In this document: positions 19,463 through 29,030 of the stretch, piece after piece
Position numbering within the stretch: position 1 is the first letter of the stretch
Layout of the letters: each line of letters begins with the position of its first letter
Notes under the pieces: generated by a model
The model's database searches: none
What the model was told of the DNA's origin: nothing
What the model saw: the letters and a program-made list of their open reading frames with translations, nothing else
NCBI RefSeq assembly: GCF_021233055.1
Contig: NZ_CP089538.1
Coordinates: 167,501 to 231,500, forward strand
Source of the DNA: Spirosoma oryzicola
GTDB lineage: Bacteria; Bacteroidota; Bacteroidia; Cytophagales; Spirosomataceae
Direction of reading: 5' to 3'
Length of the DNA: 64,000 nucleotides
Made by a program: the position numbers and the translations under genes

Positions 19463-21955
19463 CTAGGAATAAACACGCTCTACTTCGCGCTGTTCCTTAT
19501 CTTCTGGCAATACGAATTTCATCGGTTTACCAACTTTATCCGGCAATAAAGCAATGTCGAGAACCTGATCGACGGTGTCGGCGTAATGAAACTTGAGGTC
19601 TTTGATGTACGTAGCATTGATTTCCTCAATGTCCTTCCGGTTTTTCGAGCAAAGAATAATTTCCTTGATACCCGCCCGATTAGCCGCCAGAATTTTCTCT
19701 TTGATACCACCAACCGGTAACACTTTACCCCGCAACGTCACTTCACCTGTCATCGCCAGGTAAGGTCTAACCTTGCGTTGGGTATAAATCGATGTCATCG
19801 ACGTTAGCATCGTAATCCCCGCAGAAGGGCCATCTTTTGGAACCGCCCCCGCCGGAATGTGGATGTGCAAGTCGTAGTGATTGAATATCCGGTAGTCGAT
19901 GTCTAAATCATCGGCGTGGGCTTTCAGATAAGAAAGAGCGGTGATTGCTGATTCTTTCATTACGTCACCCAACTGACCCGACAAGGTCAAAACGCCTTTT
20001 CCACGGCTTAAACTCGACTCGATCAGCAGGATTTCACCGCCAACCTGCGTCCAGGCCAATCCCGTTACAACACCCGCAATGTCGTCATCGGCGTATAACT
20101 CTTTGTCGAAGATTTCGGCTCCCAGCATTTTCGGCACATCAATAGCCCGAACGGTGTGGTTGTATTCCTCCTCCATCGCAATGGATTTGGCAACTTTACG
20201 GACCAAAGCACCAATTTTCTGCTCCAGATTCCGCACGCCCGATTCACGCGTGTACCCTTCAATAATCCGCAAAATCGCTTTGTCCTCAAACACCAGATCT
20301 TTAGGCTTTAGCCCGTGATCTTTGCGCTGCTTGGGAATCAGGTATTTCTTGGCAATCTGTACTTTTTCTTCAACGGTATACCCCGCGATGTCGATAATCT
20401 CCATCCGGTCGCGTAGGGCGGGGTGGATGGTATCGAGTGAGTTAGCGGTAGCGATAAACAACACCCGCGACAGATCGTACTCCGTTTCGAGGTAATTGTC
20501 CATAAACGTCGAGTTCTGCTCGGGATCGAGTACTTCCAACAACGCTGACGACGGATCGCCCCGAAAATCGGAACTGACTTTGTCGATCTCGTCCAGAATA
20601 AAGACCGGGTTCGACGTGCCGCATTTGCGAATATTCTGGATGACCTTACCCGGCATAGCGCCGATGTACGTTTTGCGGTGACCTCGGATTTCGGCTTCGT
20701 CGTGAACACCACCCAGCGCCATTCGGCTGTATTTACGTCCTAATGCCTTGGCAACCGATTTCCCCAGCGAAGTTTTACCCACGCCCGGAGGGCCATACAG
20801 GCACAGGATTGGCGCTTTCATGTCGTTTTTCAGCTTCAGAACGGCCAGGTATTCGATGATCCGCTCTTTTACTTTTTCGAGACCAAAGTGATCGGTATCC
20901 AGAATCTTCTGCGCCCGCTTCAGGTCGAAGTTGTCCTTCGTGTACTCACTCCACGGTAGATCAACCATCAGCTCCACGTAGTTCATCGTCACCGGATATT
21001 CCGGAGCCATTGGGTTGATCCGCTGAAGTTTGTTCAGCTCCTTGTCGAAGTGCGCCCGTACCTCGGTTGGCCACTTTTTATGATCGGCCCGTATGCGAAG
21101 TTCGTCGATCTCGCGGTCAGGATTATCCATGCCCAACTCGTCCTGTAACACCTTCATCTGCTGGCGCAGGTAATAATCCCGCTGCTGCTGATCGAGGTCC
21201 GAGGAGGCTTTAGACTGAATCTCGCGTTTCAGTTCAAGCAACTGCACTTCCCGAAGCATGTATTCGAGCAGCAGATTAGCCTGTTGGTTTCCTTCGAGTG
21301 TTTCAAGAAGGCGTTGTTTGTCGGATACGTCGGCGTTGATGTTAGACGACAGGAAGTGGAGCAGAAATGTCGGACTTTCGATGTTGTCGAGCGCAATCCG
21401 GGCTTCCTGTGGTATCTCTGGATTAAGCCGTAAAATCTTATAGGCCGAATCTTTCAGTGACTGCAACAGGGCTTTTCCTTCCTTTTTATTGACGGCTGGA
21501 AACGAATCTTCGATCTGACGAACCTGCGCCGTCATGAAAGGCTCTTCCTGCTGGATTTGCTGGATTTCAAAACGTTTCTTTCCCTGAATGATAATCGTAA
21601 TGTTACCATCAGGAAGCGTAATCATTTTGATGATATAAGCCACTGTACCATATCGATACAGATCATCGACCGTTGGTTCGTCTTTTTGTTGATTCAACTG
21701 CGCAACTACGCCGATAATCCGATTGCCTTTGTACGCTTTTTTTACCAGCCGAATGGATTTCGCTCTACCTACCGTAACCGGAATAACCATACCTGGAAAC
21801 AATACAGTATTACGAACCGGCAGAATAGGCAGGTTCGGCGGAAGCTCGTAGTCATCATCCAACCCTTCCGGCGAGCCAAGTGGCACAATTTCTAAATTGT
21901 CCGAATCAAAATCGGCCAGCAGTAAACGGGTAGCTAAATCTTTTTCTGAAATCAT
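19463..21955 (-). CDS. lon: ATP-dependent protease La (Lon)
   Basis: Soluble AAA+ serine protease for damaged and regulatory proteins. At 830 aa it is a standard LonA. The N-terminal substrate domain (about 40-240) begins [18 protein letters not shown]. The AAA+ module has Walker [10 protein letters not shown] near 385 and Walker B FILDEIDK near 450. The protease domain has the catalytic serine in [11 protein letters not shown] near 712 and lysine in [14 protein letters not shown] near 753. It ends in a strong terminator. The 180-nt upstream gap holds a candidate TAnnTTTG promoter and a small GACCC hairpin. Confidence 0.97.
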   Translation of the reverse strand: MISEKDLATRLLLADFDSDNLEIVPLGSPEGLDDDYELPPNLPILPVRNTVLFPGMVIPVTVGRAKSIRLVKKAYKGNRIIGVVAQLNQQKDEPTVDDLYRYGTVAYIIKMITLPDGNITIIIQGKKRFEIQQIQQEEPFMTAQVRQIEDSFPAVNKKEGKALLQSLKDSAYKILRLNPEIPQEARIALDNIESPTFLLHFLSSNINADVSDKQRLLETLEGNQQANLLLEYMLREVQLLELKREIQSKASSDLDQQQRDYYLRQQMKVLQDELGMDNPDREIDELRIRADHKKWPTEVRAHFDKELNKLQRINPMAPEYPVTMNYVELMVDLPWSEYTKDNFDLKRAQKILDTDHFGLEKVKERIIEYLAVLKLKNDMKAPILCLYGPPGVGKTSLGKSVAKALGRKYSRMALGGVHDEAEIRGHRKTYIGAMPGKVIQNIRKCGTSNPVFILDEIDKVSSDFRGDPSSALLEVLDPEQNSTFMDNYLETEYDLSRVLFIATANSLDTIHPALRDRMEIIDIAGYTVEEKVQIAKKYLIPKQRKDHGLKPKDLVFEDKAILRIIEGYTRESGVRNLEQKIGALVRKVAKSIAMEEEYNHTVRAIDVPKMLGAEIFDKELYADDDIAGVVTGLAWTQVGGEILLIESSLSRGKGVLTLSGQLGDVMKESAITALSYLKAHADDLDIDYRIFNHYDLHIHIPAGAVPKDGPSAGITMLTSMTSIYTQRKVRPYLAMTGEVTLRGKVLPVGGIKEKILAANRAGIKEIILCSKNRKDIEEINATYIKDLKFHYADTVDQVLDIALLPDKVGKPMKFVLPEDKEQREVERVYS

Positions 21956-22092
21956 ATGTGAACTGTCAAACTGACAGCTTTCATTACGTGGTAGGTGTCT
22001 TTACCTTGTGGAAAGATAAGGTTATGAGCAAGTTGCAAGAGCCGTGCCATATATTGACCGCTGACCCAAAAAGGGGTCACACACCTTAACAA

Positions 22093-22125
22093 CAAAAGTA
22101 ACCAAATAGGACCGCCACTAATCAA
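22093..22125 (-). promoter_or_regulatory. Candidate lon promoter
   Basis: On the minus strand TACTTTTG (22093-22100) matches the -7 consensus. TTG lies at 22123-22125 with a 22-nt spacer, slightly longer than ideal. It would give a leader of about 130 nt containing the hairpin TGACCC-AAAAAG-GGGTCA. Confidence 0.45.
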
Positions 22126-22137
22126 TAAATTTATTAT

Positions 22138-22677
22138 TCAGAACGAAACATCCTGAACGGGCTGGTTTTTGCGGAAAACAAATGTTTTTTTCTGGCCCTG
22201 ATACTGAACATTGACCATATTGACCTGGTCATCGAACATTTCCATCAGTACATTTTGCTTTAGCAGCCCTCCTTTAAAGGGTTCACTATAAGGCATTTCC
22301 AGATAAATCCAGTTGGCGTCAGCTTCTACCTCATGACCTACGTAGGTTATAGGTTTAGTTTGCTTCTGTGGATTTACGTAAGCAAAATGTGAACGAATGT
22401 ATTTTTCGATTAGTGGTTCGTTTTTATCGTGCGGCTGACCGGGCGAACCATCTAAATGCACTTTGGTGTTTGCCTCCTGGGATAACGCTTTTTCAAAGTC
22501 GTCCGTGAAAATACGGATACTGATCTCAAATGCGCGCTCCTTGGGGTTGTACTGCATTTGCGTAACACTGGCATGAAAATCATGTTTCGCTCCGCTATTC
22601 AGGACAAGAGGCCGACTACCTGACAGGCAACCGGCCACTAGTATCATCAAGGCTATTACTGACTTACGCGATTTCAC
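22138..22677 (-). CDS. DUF6702-like lipoprotein
   Basis: A 179-aa exported protein of unknown function. The N-terminus (MKSRKSVIALMILVAGC) is a lipoprotein signal with the lipobox LVAGC. The mature part contains KHDFHASVTQMQYN and SIRIFTDDFEKAL. From memory these look like DUF6702, a family I recall next to rseP in Bacteroidota. It starts 3 nt after the rseP stop codon, so the two are surely co-transcribed. A periplasmic or membrane-anchored role is likely. Confidence 0.7.
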   Translation of the reverse strand: MKSRKSVIALMILVAGCLSGSRPLVLNSGAKHDFHASVTQMQYNPKERAFEISIRIFTDDFEKALSQEANTKVHLDGSPGQPHDKNEPLIEKYIRSHFAYVNPQKQTKPITYVGHEVEADANWIYLEMPYSEPFKGGLLKQNVLMEMFDDQVNMVNVQYQGQKKTFVFRKNQPVQDVSF

Positions 22678-22680
22678 TGC

Positions 22681-23997
22681 TTAGAAAACAGCTTTAAATA
22701 CATCATTGAAAATAGCGAAGGCCATTAGCCCGAGCAGGATAACCATACCAACTCGCTGAGCTGCTTCCAGGAATCGATCCGATGGTTTTCTACCTGATAT
22801 GATTTCGTACCCTAAAATGGTCGCGTGACCACCATCGAGCGCCGGGATCGGTAGTGCGTTCATAAACGCCAGTGCCATAGAAAGCAATCCTGTGACGGTC
22901 CAGAAGCGATCCCAAACCCAGATACCACCAAACAGATTTTGTGCGATACCGATCGGGCCACTTAGTGCTTTGGAGGGAGAAACTTCACCCCGGAAGATTT
23001 TACCAAACCCTTTGATGTTGTCGAACACAACCTGAAAAGCCTTTTGTGTACCAATCGAAAGAGCTTGCCCAAATGTGTATTCTTCTTTCGTCAACGGAAG
23101 CAACAGCTTTGGGTAGAAACCAATAGTCCCATCGGCGGTTGTTGTCATGTTGAGGGTAAGCGCCTGACCGTTGCGGTTGATACCAAGGGTAAGCGGTTTG
23201 CTTTTGAGCGGCTTCACCACCTCGGTAAACTCGTGATAGAACCGAATTGGTTTGCCGTTAGCGCTCGTGATAACATCCCCTTTCTTTAAGCCTGCTTTCG
23301 TCGCTGGCTGGCCAGGAACCAACTCGTCAACTTTGAACGGCTCGATAGGCTCAATGAATTGCCCGGCAGCTTTTTTGTCGGCTAGCTTATCAACAAAATT
23401 GTTGGGAATGTAAATGTCTTCCAGCTTACCGTTGCGTTCGATCGTGTAGGAGCTATTGTCGCCCAGAAACACGTCCGAGCTACGGATCTCGTTAAAATCG
23501 TTAATTGGCTTACCGTTTACTTTAACAATTTTGTCGCCTGTCTGCAAGCCAATACCTTTTGCCAGATCGTACGCTACAATACCGTATTTAGCGTCTTTCA
23601 TGGCCAGGTACGTATTGCCATTTTTGTACGTAAGGATCACGAAAATCAGGATACCGACAATTACGTTAACGATGATACCGCCGAGCATGACGATAAGGCG
23701 CTGCCAGGCTGGTTTGGCCCGGAATTCGTACGGCTGAGGTTCGGTGTTCGTATGCGTCGTATCGAGCGATTCGTCGATCATGCCCGATATTTTCACGAAG
23801 CCACCGAGTGGAACGGCACCAACGCCATATTCGGTTTCACCCCGTTTGATGCTCCAGATTTTGGGTGGGAAGCCGATAAAATATTGTTCCACCCGCATGC
23901 CAAAGGCTTTTGCCGCCAGCAGGTGTCCTAACTCGTGCAATCCTACTAAGATAGACAGGCCCAATATGAGCTGTCCGGCCATAACTAATATTTCCAT
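22681..23997 (-). CDS. rseP: Site-2 intramembrane metalloprotease (RseP type)
   Basis: Inner-membrane M50 zinc protease that cuts transmembrane substrates such as anti-sigma factors. The zinc motif HELGH is at 21-25 in the first membrane helix, and the third ligand motif LDGGH is at 387-391. A PDZ domain (about 205-285) contains VDELVPGQPATKAGLKKGDVI, and a second, weaker PDZ-like segment lies at about 115-200. At 438 aa it is of family length. It follows dxr after 149 nt and precedes a DUF6702-like gene, an order I recall as common in the phylum. Confidence 0.95.
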   Translation of the reverse strand: MEILVMAGQLILGLSILVGLHELGHLLAAKAFGMRVEQYFIGFPPKIWSIKRGETEYGVGAVPLGGFVKISGMIDESLDTTHTNTEPQPYEFRAKPAWQRLIVMLGGIIVNVIVGILIFVILTYKNGNTYLAMKDAKYGIVAYDLAKGIGLQTGDKIVKVNGKPINDFNEIRSSDVFLGDNSSYTIERNGKLEDIYIPNNFVDKLADKKAAGQFIEPIEPFKVDELVPGQPATKAGLKKGDVITSANGKPIRFYHEFTEVVKPLKSKPLTLGINRNGQALTLNMTTTADGTIGFYPKLLLPLTKEEYTFGQALSIGTQKAFQVVFDNIKGFGKIFRGEVSPSKALSGPIGIAQNLFGGIWVWDRFWTVTGLLSMALAFMNALPIPALDGGHATILGYEIISGRKPSDRFLEAAQRVGMVILLGLMAFAIFNDVFKAVF

Positions 23998-24146
23998 CTA
24001 CTCTTAACTGTGAATTTCGCTGATTGAATGAATGCCGGTATTACTCAAGTGGCTTAATGATCGTTATAAACGAAGCACAACTATACGTCAAAGGTAATAA
24101 TCCGTGTGAATAGAAACGTTAACCGGTGTGTATACTGTACAAACAC

Positions 24147-25319
24147 CTAAACGAAACTTTTAATTCGCTCGGACGCTAATCGACGGGCTTCGTCATCTGT
24201 ACGGACGTAATCCTCATAAGTCGGGTTCTGTACGAACGTTGTTTTGGTTAGGCACGACTCGATAATCTCCGAAATTTCCAGAAAACCGACCTGGTCATGC
24301 AAGAAGGCATCGACGGCTACTTCGTTGGCCGCGTTGATGATACACGGCGCATTTCCGCCTTGTTTGAGAGCATCAAAGGCAAGTTGCAAATTGCGGAACG
24401 TTTTAACGTCAGGCTTCTCGAACGTCAATGACGGGTAGTCCAGAAAGTTGAAGCGCGGAAAATCGGACGGAAGTCGGTTCGGATAGCCGAGGGCGAATTG
24501 AATCGGTAGTCGCATATCGGGTAAGCCCATCTGCGCTTTCAGGCTACCATCTTCAAACTGAACCAGCGAGTGAATAATGCTCTGAGGATGTACAATCACA
24601 TCAATCTGATCGGGAGTTAGTCCGAACAGCCACTTGGCTTCGATTACTTCCAGCCCTTTGTTCATCAGGGTAGCGGAGTCGATCGTAATTTTAGCGCCCA
24701 TAGTCCAGTTGGGGTGCTTAAGCGCCTGTGCTTTCGTGACCGTCGATAAAAACTCGGACGATTTTCCCCGGAAGGGGCCGCCCGAAGCCGTCAGGATAAT
24801 TTTCTCGATGGGGTTATGAAACTCCCCGACAAGGCACTGGAAGATAGCCGAATGTTCTGAATCGACCGGATAGATGTTGACGCCTTTTTGGGCCGCCAGC
24901 TTGGTAATCAGTTCGCCCGCAACAACCAAGGTTTCTTTATTGGCCAGTGCAATCGACTTCCCCGCTTCAATCGCCTTGATGGTCGGTAACAAACCTGCGT
25001 AACCAACCATAGCGGTCAGGACCATATCGATTGTATCCATCTGTACGACCGAAGCAATGGATTTAGCGCCAGCGTAGACCTTGATACCAAGCGGGTCTAG
25101 TGCGCTGAAGACCTGATCGTATTTGGCCTCGTTGCAGATAACCACAACATTAGGATTTAGGTCGGCAGCCTGCTGAATCAGCAGTTCGGCGTTGTTGTTG
25201 GTCGTTAGCACCTCAACGGCAAACTGGTCGGGATGGGCCTTGACCACTTCAATTGCCTGTGTCCCAATAGAACCAGTCGAGCCGAGAATAGCGATATGGC
25301 GTTTTTTTATATCAGTCAT
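24147..25319 (-). CDS. dxr: 1-deoxy-D-xylulose 5-phosphate reductoisomerase
   Basis: Makes 2-C-methyl-D-erythritol 4-phosphate, the second step of the MEP isoprenoid pathway. The NADPH motif ILGSTGSIGTQAIEV is near 10-24. The metal/substrate region is PVDSEHSAIFQCL, followed by LTASGGPFRG and the C-terminal NAANEVAVDAFL. At 390 aa it is full length. Its ATG overlaps the stop codon of the upstream HNH gene by 4 nt (ATGA), so this essential-pathway gene is translationally coupled to a defence-like gene. Confidence 0.97.
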   Translation of the reverse strand: MTDIKKRHIAILGSTGSIGTQAIEVVKAHPDQFAVEVLTTNNNAELLIQQAADLNPNVVVICNEAKYDQVFSALDPLGIKVYAGAKSIASVVQMDTIDMVLTAMVGYAGLLPTIKAIEAGKSIALANKETLVVAGELITKLAAQKGVNIYPVDSEHSAIFQCLVGEFHNPIEKIILTASGGPFRGKSSEFLSTVTKAQALKHPNWTMGAKITIDSATLMNKGLEVIEAKWLFGLTPDQIDVIVHPQSIIHSLVQFEDGSLKAQMGLPDMRLPIQFALGYPNRLPSDFPRFNFLDYPSLTFEKPDVKTFRNLQLAFDALKQGGNAPCIINAANEVAVDAFLHDQVGFLEISEIIESCLTKTTFVQNPTYEDYVRTDDEARRLASERIKSFV

Positions 25320-25906
25320 GTAGTTTTCAACAGATCAAAATTGACTTTTACGTCTAACTCTTCTTCAATAGCGCGGATAAAGTAAACGCCCTCGGGATAA
25401 GTAACTAGCAATTCATCAATATACTGCTGTGCTGATTGACGCAAGTTACCAATCTGTTGCTTTTTTGATTGAACATACCGTTTGCGTTGATCTGCCAGGC
25501 GGGCATTGTCTAAATCGAGTAGTCGAATAAGATTTTGGGCTGCTACATCATTGGGATCAGCGGCAACATAGTGGCCGCCAGCGAAGTACAAAATTCGTTG
25601 TTCTAAGTCTTCAGCAGTTGGATGAAGTATAGGTTGATAGTCTGCCCATTTTCTAGACTTTTTAGTATTCCATAGGCTTTTTACTAAAAACCAATTCGTA
25701 TAACTATCTTCATTTGTGCCTTTTAGCGTCGGATTGAAGTGTTCAATGTGTGCGTCATCTGATGGACCAAGATATGTCTCCGTATAAGCACAAAGCGTAT
25801 GCTGTTCATCAGCTAATAACTGCCTTAGCAAGTCATTCTCCCCAGCTTTAAACTTCACCTTACGTTTAATTACCTCCGAATCGGCGTCTTTTTTAACTCG
25901 TCGCAT
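25316..25906 (-). CDS. HNH-type nuclease-like protein, Septu PtuB-like
   Basis: A 196-aa protein partnered with the ATPase just upstream (5-nt gap). The core pattern is CAYTE at 39-43, HIEHFNP at 53-59, then NWFLVKSLWNTKK near 71-83. This resembles the HNH family found with retrons and as PtuB in Septu systems. Two features are weakened: the usual C-x-x-C becomes C-x-x-T, and the usual CN..K becomes WNTKK. The histidines of the HxxH block remain. The stop codon overlaps the dxr ATG. The region is visibly more AT-rich than dxr or GH3. The role is inferred from the pair: nucleic-acid cleavage gated by the ATPase. Confidence 0.72.
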   Translation of the reverse strand: MRRVKKDADSEVIKRKVKFKAGENDLLRQLLADEQHTLCAYTETYLGPSDDAHIEHFNPTLKGTNEDSYTNWFLVKSLWNTKKSRKWADYQPILHPTAEDLEQRILYFAGGHYVAADPNDVAAQNLIRLLDLDNARLADQRKRYVQSKKQQIGNLRQSAQQYIDELLVTYPEGVYFIRAIEEELDVKVNFDLLKTT

Positions 25907-25911
25907 GCCGA

Positions 25912-27273
25912 TTAAAATTTATACTGATCACCTAATTTAGCCTGCTCAACAATCAATTCTTTTTGGCGAACAGGGTCCTTCTCGTTTCTAATTTCTACAA
26001 ATAAATTCCTATATCGCTTATAAGCGTCTAAGCCTGGCTTTAGCATCAATTCCTCTAAGCCAAAATCTTCACTTAGTATATCGTTGGGATCATCACCTTC
26101 TGGAGCAATTCCGTTGTGAAACTTCACTTCTCCGTTTTCGTCAAAGTATAAAATGAAGCGTTCACAAGGCTCGAAAGCGGAAGCAATAATTGGTGAGTGA
26201 GTGGCGAAGAAGAACTGAGCTTCAGGAGCAAGTGACGTATAATAATCAATTAGACCTCGCTGAACGTCAGGAAATAAGGAACGTTCAGGTTCATCGAAAA
26301 GAATAACTCCTTGATGAATTTGACTCTTATAAATTGGGATCGCTGTTGCTAAAAGCTGCTTTGTACCAGTGCTTAAAGTGTCGTAGGTTAAAGATACCCC
26401 GTTTTGTGTTTTTATAACTATTGGCGCTTCTGTACCTTCTATGTCTACTTCCAGATGAAAGTTTTTCAGGATTGGATTAAGGCAGTTATTAGCTATATCT
26501 ATTTTTGGATTAGGATTCTCTTCCTGCCATTTACTTAGTTTCTCTGCCAAACGATTTGGTGAAAAGCTGCCATTCCTCTGAATTAAATCAATTGCTATTC
26601 TCTTCAAACTATCATCGTATCTATCTATATCGCTAAGTAGGTAATTCCACAAGTAACGACTTCCCACAGACTGTAAAGCCATCACTTTTGAGTTTGTCAA
26701 TTTAGTAATTGTTTCCTCTCTTTTTTCATTAGCTAGAAGGATCTCATTACTATTTGCAATGTATGGCTTATTGCCAAAATCACTTTCGTTTCTATTAGCT
26801 GTTAAACTATAAGCGTGATTAATAGCCGAGTCATCAACATACACACATAGTTTACTGGTTACTCCAATCTCATTTTCTACCTGTGACTTTAATAGCCACT
26901 CTACGCTGCTATTGATAACTGATAAGTCTTTAAAAAGGCTATCTTCATAGTTTTTAAAGCTTTCATTATCAAATCGAATAGATTTTCCGCTGGCATCAGC
27001 TGTCACTGATACTTTGTTGAAAATTATGTAAGGATCTATAGAGTTTGGCCTACCGAGTTGTCTCTTTTTGTAGAGTTGATATCCATCATCACTGATCACA
27101 AAGAAGTTCCAAATAATATTCAATAGGGTCGTCTTGCCAGTTCCGCTTTGGCCGATAAAGCACACTTTCTCCAACGGCTGACCTGCTTTAGGGTGGTTAG
27201 CCGGATACGTGAAATCAAACTTTATATTTTTGAACTGACGGTATTCATCAATGTTGATTCCGGTTATTTTCAT
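25912..27273 (-). CDS. ABC/SMC-like AAA ATPase, Septu PtuA-like
   Basis: A 453-aa P-loop ATPase of the OLD/RecF-like kind. Walker A GQSGTGKT is at 41-48, a signature-like LSTGTKQLL near 297-305, Walker B GVILFDEPE at 322-330 and the H-loop FFATHSP near 354-360. It starts MKITGINIDEYRQFKNIKFDF, typical of DNA-metabolism ATPases. There is no TOPRIM domain or long coiled coil. It sits 3 nt after GH3 and 5 nt before the HNH gene, and the two-gene order fits Septu (ptuA-ptuB). It has no promoter of its own and is carried on a housekeeping transcript. Alternative: another ATPase-nuclease toxin or defence module. Confidence 0.75.
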   Translation of the reverse strand: MKITGINIDEYRQFKNIKFDFTYPANHPKAGQPLEKVCFIGQSGTGKTTLLNIIWNFFVISDDGYQLYKKRQLGRPNSIDPYIIFNKVSVTADASGKSIRFDNESFKNYEDSLFKDLSVINSSVEWLLKSQVENEIGVTSKLCVYVDDSAINHAYSLTANRNESDFGNKPYIANSNEILLANEKREETITKLTNSKVMALQSVGSRYLWNYLLSDIDRYDDSLKRIAIDLIQRNGSFSPNRLAEKLSKWQEENPNPKIDIANNCLNPILKNFHLEVDIEGTEAPIVIKTQNGVSLTYDTLSTGTKQLLATAIPIYKSQIHQGVILFDEPERSLFPDVQRGLIDYYTSLAPEAQFFFATHSPIIASAFEPCERFILYFDENGEVKFHNGIAPEGDDPNDILSEDFGLEELMLKPGLDAYKRYRNLFVEIRNEKDPVRQKELIVEQAKLGDQYKF

Positions 27274-27276
27274 CGT

Positions 27277-28779
27277 CTAAACCGTTTTCGGGATTTCCAG
27301 TAATCCATCGGCAATTTTTCGGTCGTTGGCCAGACGAGGTACTTTGTTCTGACCACCTAGCTTACCCTGCGACTTCATGTAACGCTGAAAAGCTCCGCGT
27401 GGTAAGCTGGTCAACTTCAGTGGTTGTAAGATAGAGCCTGTAATCAGATCGTCGTAATATACGTTTAAACCAATCAGTCGGTTGTCAATATCGCGGGCAA
27501 ATGAAGCTAGATCGTTAGGGGGCGTAGCAAATTCAATTAGCCACTCATGGTACGGTAAACCTTCCGAAGGACTTACCATCGGAGCGACGGTAAATTCGAC
27601 GACTTCCGTTTCGGGATGGCGCTGCATGGCGTACTGGAGCGCTTTCTCTACTTCTTCGCCAATGACGTGTTCGCCAAAGGCCGAAATAAAGTGCTTGATG
27701 CGTCCCGTTACCAGTAGCCGGTAAGGCTCCCGCGAAACAAACTTGACCGTGTCGCCTAGCGAATAGCCCCACAGCCCGGCGTTGTTGTTGATAATGACCG
27801 CGTAGTTTTTTCCCAGCTCCACTTCTTCGATGGTTAGTCGGCGCGGGTTTTCCGTAAAGAACTCGTCAGCGGCAATAAATTCATAAAAGATACCGCTGTC
27901 TAGCAACATCAACAGACCCTCTTCGGTCTGCGTATCCTGAAACGCAATGAAGCCTTCCGAGGCTGGGTATGTTTCGATGGAGTCGATCCGCTTGCCGATG
28001 CTTTCGTACAGCTTCGCGCGATACGGCTCGAAGTTAACACCACCGTACACGAACAGCGAGAAATCGGGAAACACGTCCTTAATCAATTTACCCGTGCGTT
28101 CCTGGATTCGGTCGAAATACATCTGCACCCAGGGGGGGATTCCCGAGATCAGCGACATCGGCTGATCGATTGTTTCATCGATGATCCGCTCAAGCTTCGT
28201 CTCCCAGTCTTCAATGGTGTTTGTTTCGTAGCTGGGCAACTGGTTCGTGCGCAGGTAAGCTGGAACATGGTGATTCGCGATGCCCGACAATCGACCAATG
28301 TTGATACCCGCTTTTTGAGTAAGTTCAGGACTGCCCGAAAGAAAAATAAGCTTCTTATCCAGAAAACCACTGTTGCCCGTTTGGTGAACGTAATTCAGCA
28401 GTGCGTCACGAGCTGAGTTGATGTGGTTTGGAATGGAGTCATGGGTAATGGGAATATACTTCGTGCCGGAGGTTGTACCGGACGTTTTGGCAAAATAAAG
28501 CGGCTTGCCTTTCCAGAGGACATCCGACGTACCGGCTAGGATCTGGTCGATATACGGTCTAAGATCTTCATAATCGCGGACGGGTACAGCCTGCCGAAAG
28601 TCTTCGACCGTTTGGATATCCCGGAAGTGATGAATTCGGCCAAACACCGTGTTTCGACCGCCTTCGAGCAACTGCTGTAACCAGCGCTGCTGGGCTTCGG
28701 CGGGTCTGTACATCCACGCCTGTTGCCGCTCTACCACCCATTTAGCCAGTGGCTTACTTACGACTGAACGAATTCCCAT
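27277..28779 (-). CDS. GH3-family acyl-adenylate-forming enzyme
   Basis: A 500-aa member of the GH3 family, named after plant auxin-amino acid ligases. These enzymes adenylate a carboxylic acid and join it to an amine. The ATP-binding motif is KTSGTTSGTKYIPIT near 95-109. YPASEGFIAFQ and NNNAGLWGYSLGDTVKF follow, matching motifs 2 and 3. The bacterial substrate is not known. It is the first gene of the operon running through the ATPase, HNH, dxr, rseP and DUF6702 genes, and is divergent from mreB. A TAACTTTG box lies just upstream and would give a nearly leaderless mRNA. Confidence 0.88.
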   Translation of the reverse strand: MGIRSVVSKPLAKWVVERQQAWMYRPAEAQQRWLQQLLEGGRNTVFGRIHHFRDIQTVEDFRQAVPVRDYEDLRPYIDQILAGTSDVLWKGKPLYFAKTSGTTSGTKYIPITHDSIPNHINSARDALLNYVHQTGNSGFLDKKLIFLSGSPELTQKAGINIGRLSGIANHHVPAYLRTNQLPSYETNTIEDWETKLERIIDETIDQPMSLISGIPPWVQMYFDRIQERTGKLIKDVFPDFSLFVYGGVNFEPYRAKLYESIGKRIDSIETYPASEGFIAFQDTQTEEGLLMLLDSGIFYEFIAADEFFTENPRRLTIEEVELGKNYAVIINNNAGLWGYSLGDTVKFVSREPYRLLVTGRIKHFISAFGEHVIGEEVEKALQYAMQRHPETEVVEFTVAPMVSPSEGLPYHEWLIEFATPPNDLASFARDIDNRLIGLNVYYDDLITGSILQPLKLTSLPRGAFQRYMKSQGKLGGQNKVPRLANDRKIADGLLEIPKTV

Positions 28780-28786
28780 AAGGACA

Positions 28787-28794
28787 CAAAGTTA
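28787..28794 (-). promoter_or_regulatory. Candidate -7 box for the GH3-dxr operon
   Basis: TAACTTTG on the minus strand matches TAnnTTTG, 7 nt before the GH3 ATG. No TTG is found at the usual -33 distance, so the call is tentative. Confidence 0.4.
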
Positions 28795-28818
28795 CGAAAA
28801 CAGTTGGCAGTCTGCTGT

Positions 28819-28858
28819 ACATACACACAATTGATGCAGGTCAGAGAAGTGTGTATGT
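28819..28858. promoter_or_regulatory. 10-bp inverted repeat in the GH3/mreB divergent region
   Basis: ACATACACAC (28819-28828) and its exact complement GTGTGTATGT (28849-28858) are separated by 20 bp. They lie just behind the GH3 promoter and about 95 bp upstream of the mreB promoter. The arrangement suggests a two-site operator, or a hairpin if transcribed. Confidence 0.45.
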
Positions 28859-28952
28859 TTCTAAATTTACTTTGTTGTAAACAGACGCCTATAAACTGCT
28901 AACTATTCTGATTGTCATATAAAAAATACAATAATGCTTTTAACGACTAGGC

Positions 28953-28981
28953 TTGTTTGTCTTGAATAATCCATATTTTTG
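28953..28981 (+). promoter_or_regulatory. mreB promoter
   Basis: TTG (28953-28955), an 18-nt spacer and TATTTTTG (28974-28981) match the Bacteroidota consensus. The start site would be near 28988, about 43 nt before the mreB ATG. Confidence 0.7.
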
Positions 28982-29030
28982 CAGACCTTTTAAAACACTA
29001 CTTGTAAAAAGGCGCAACAAATAACCTGGA

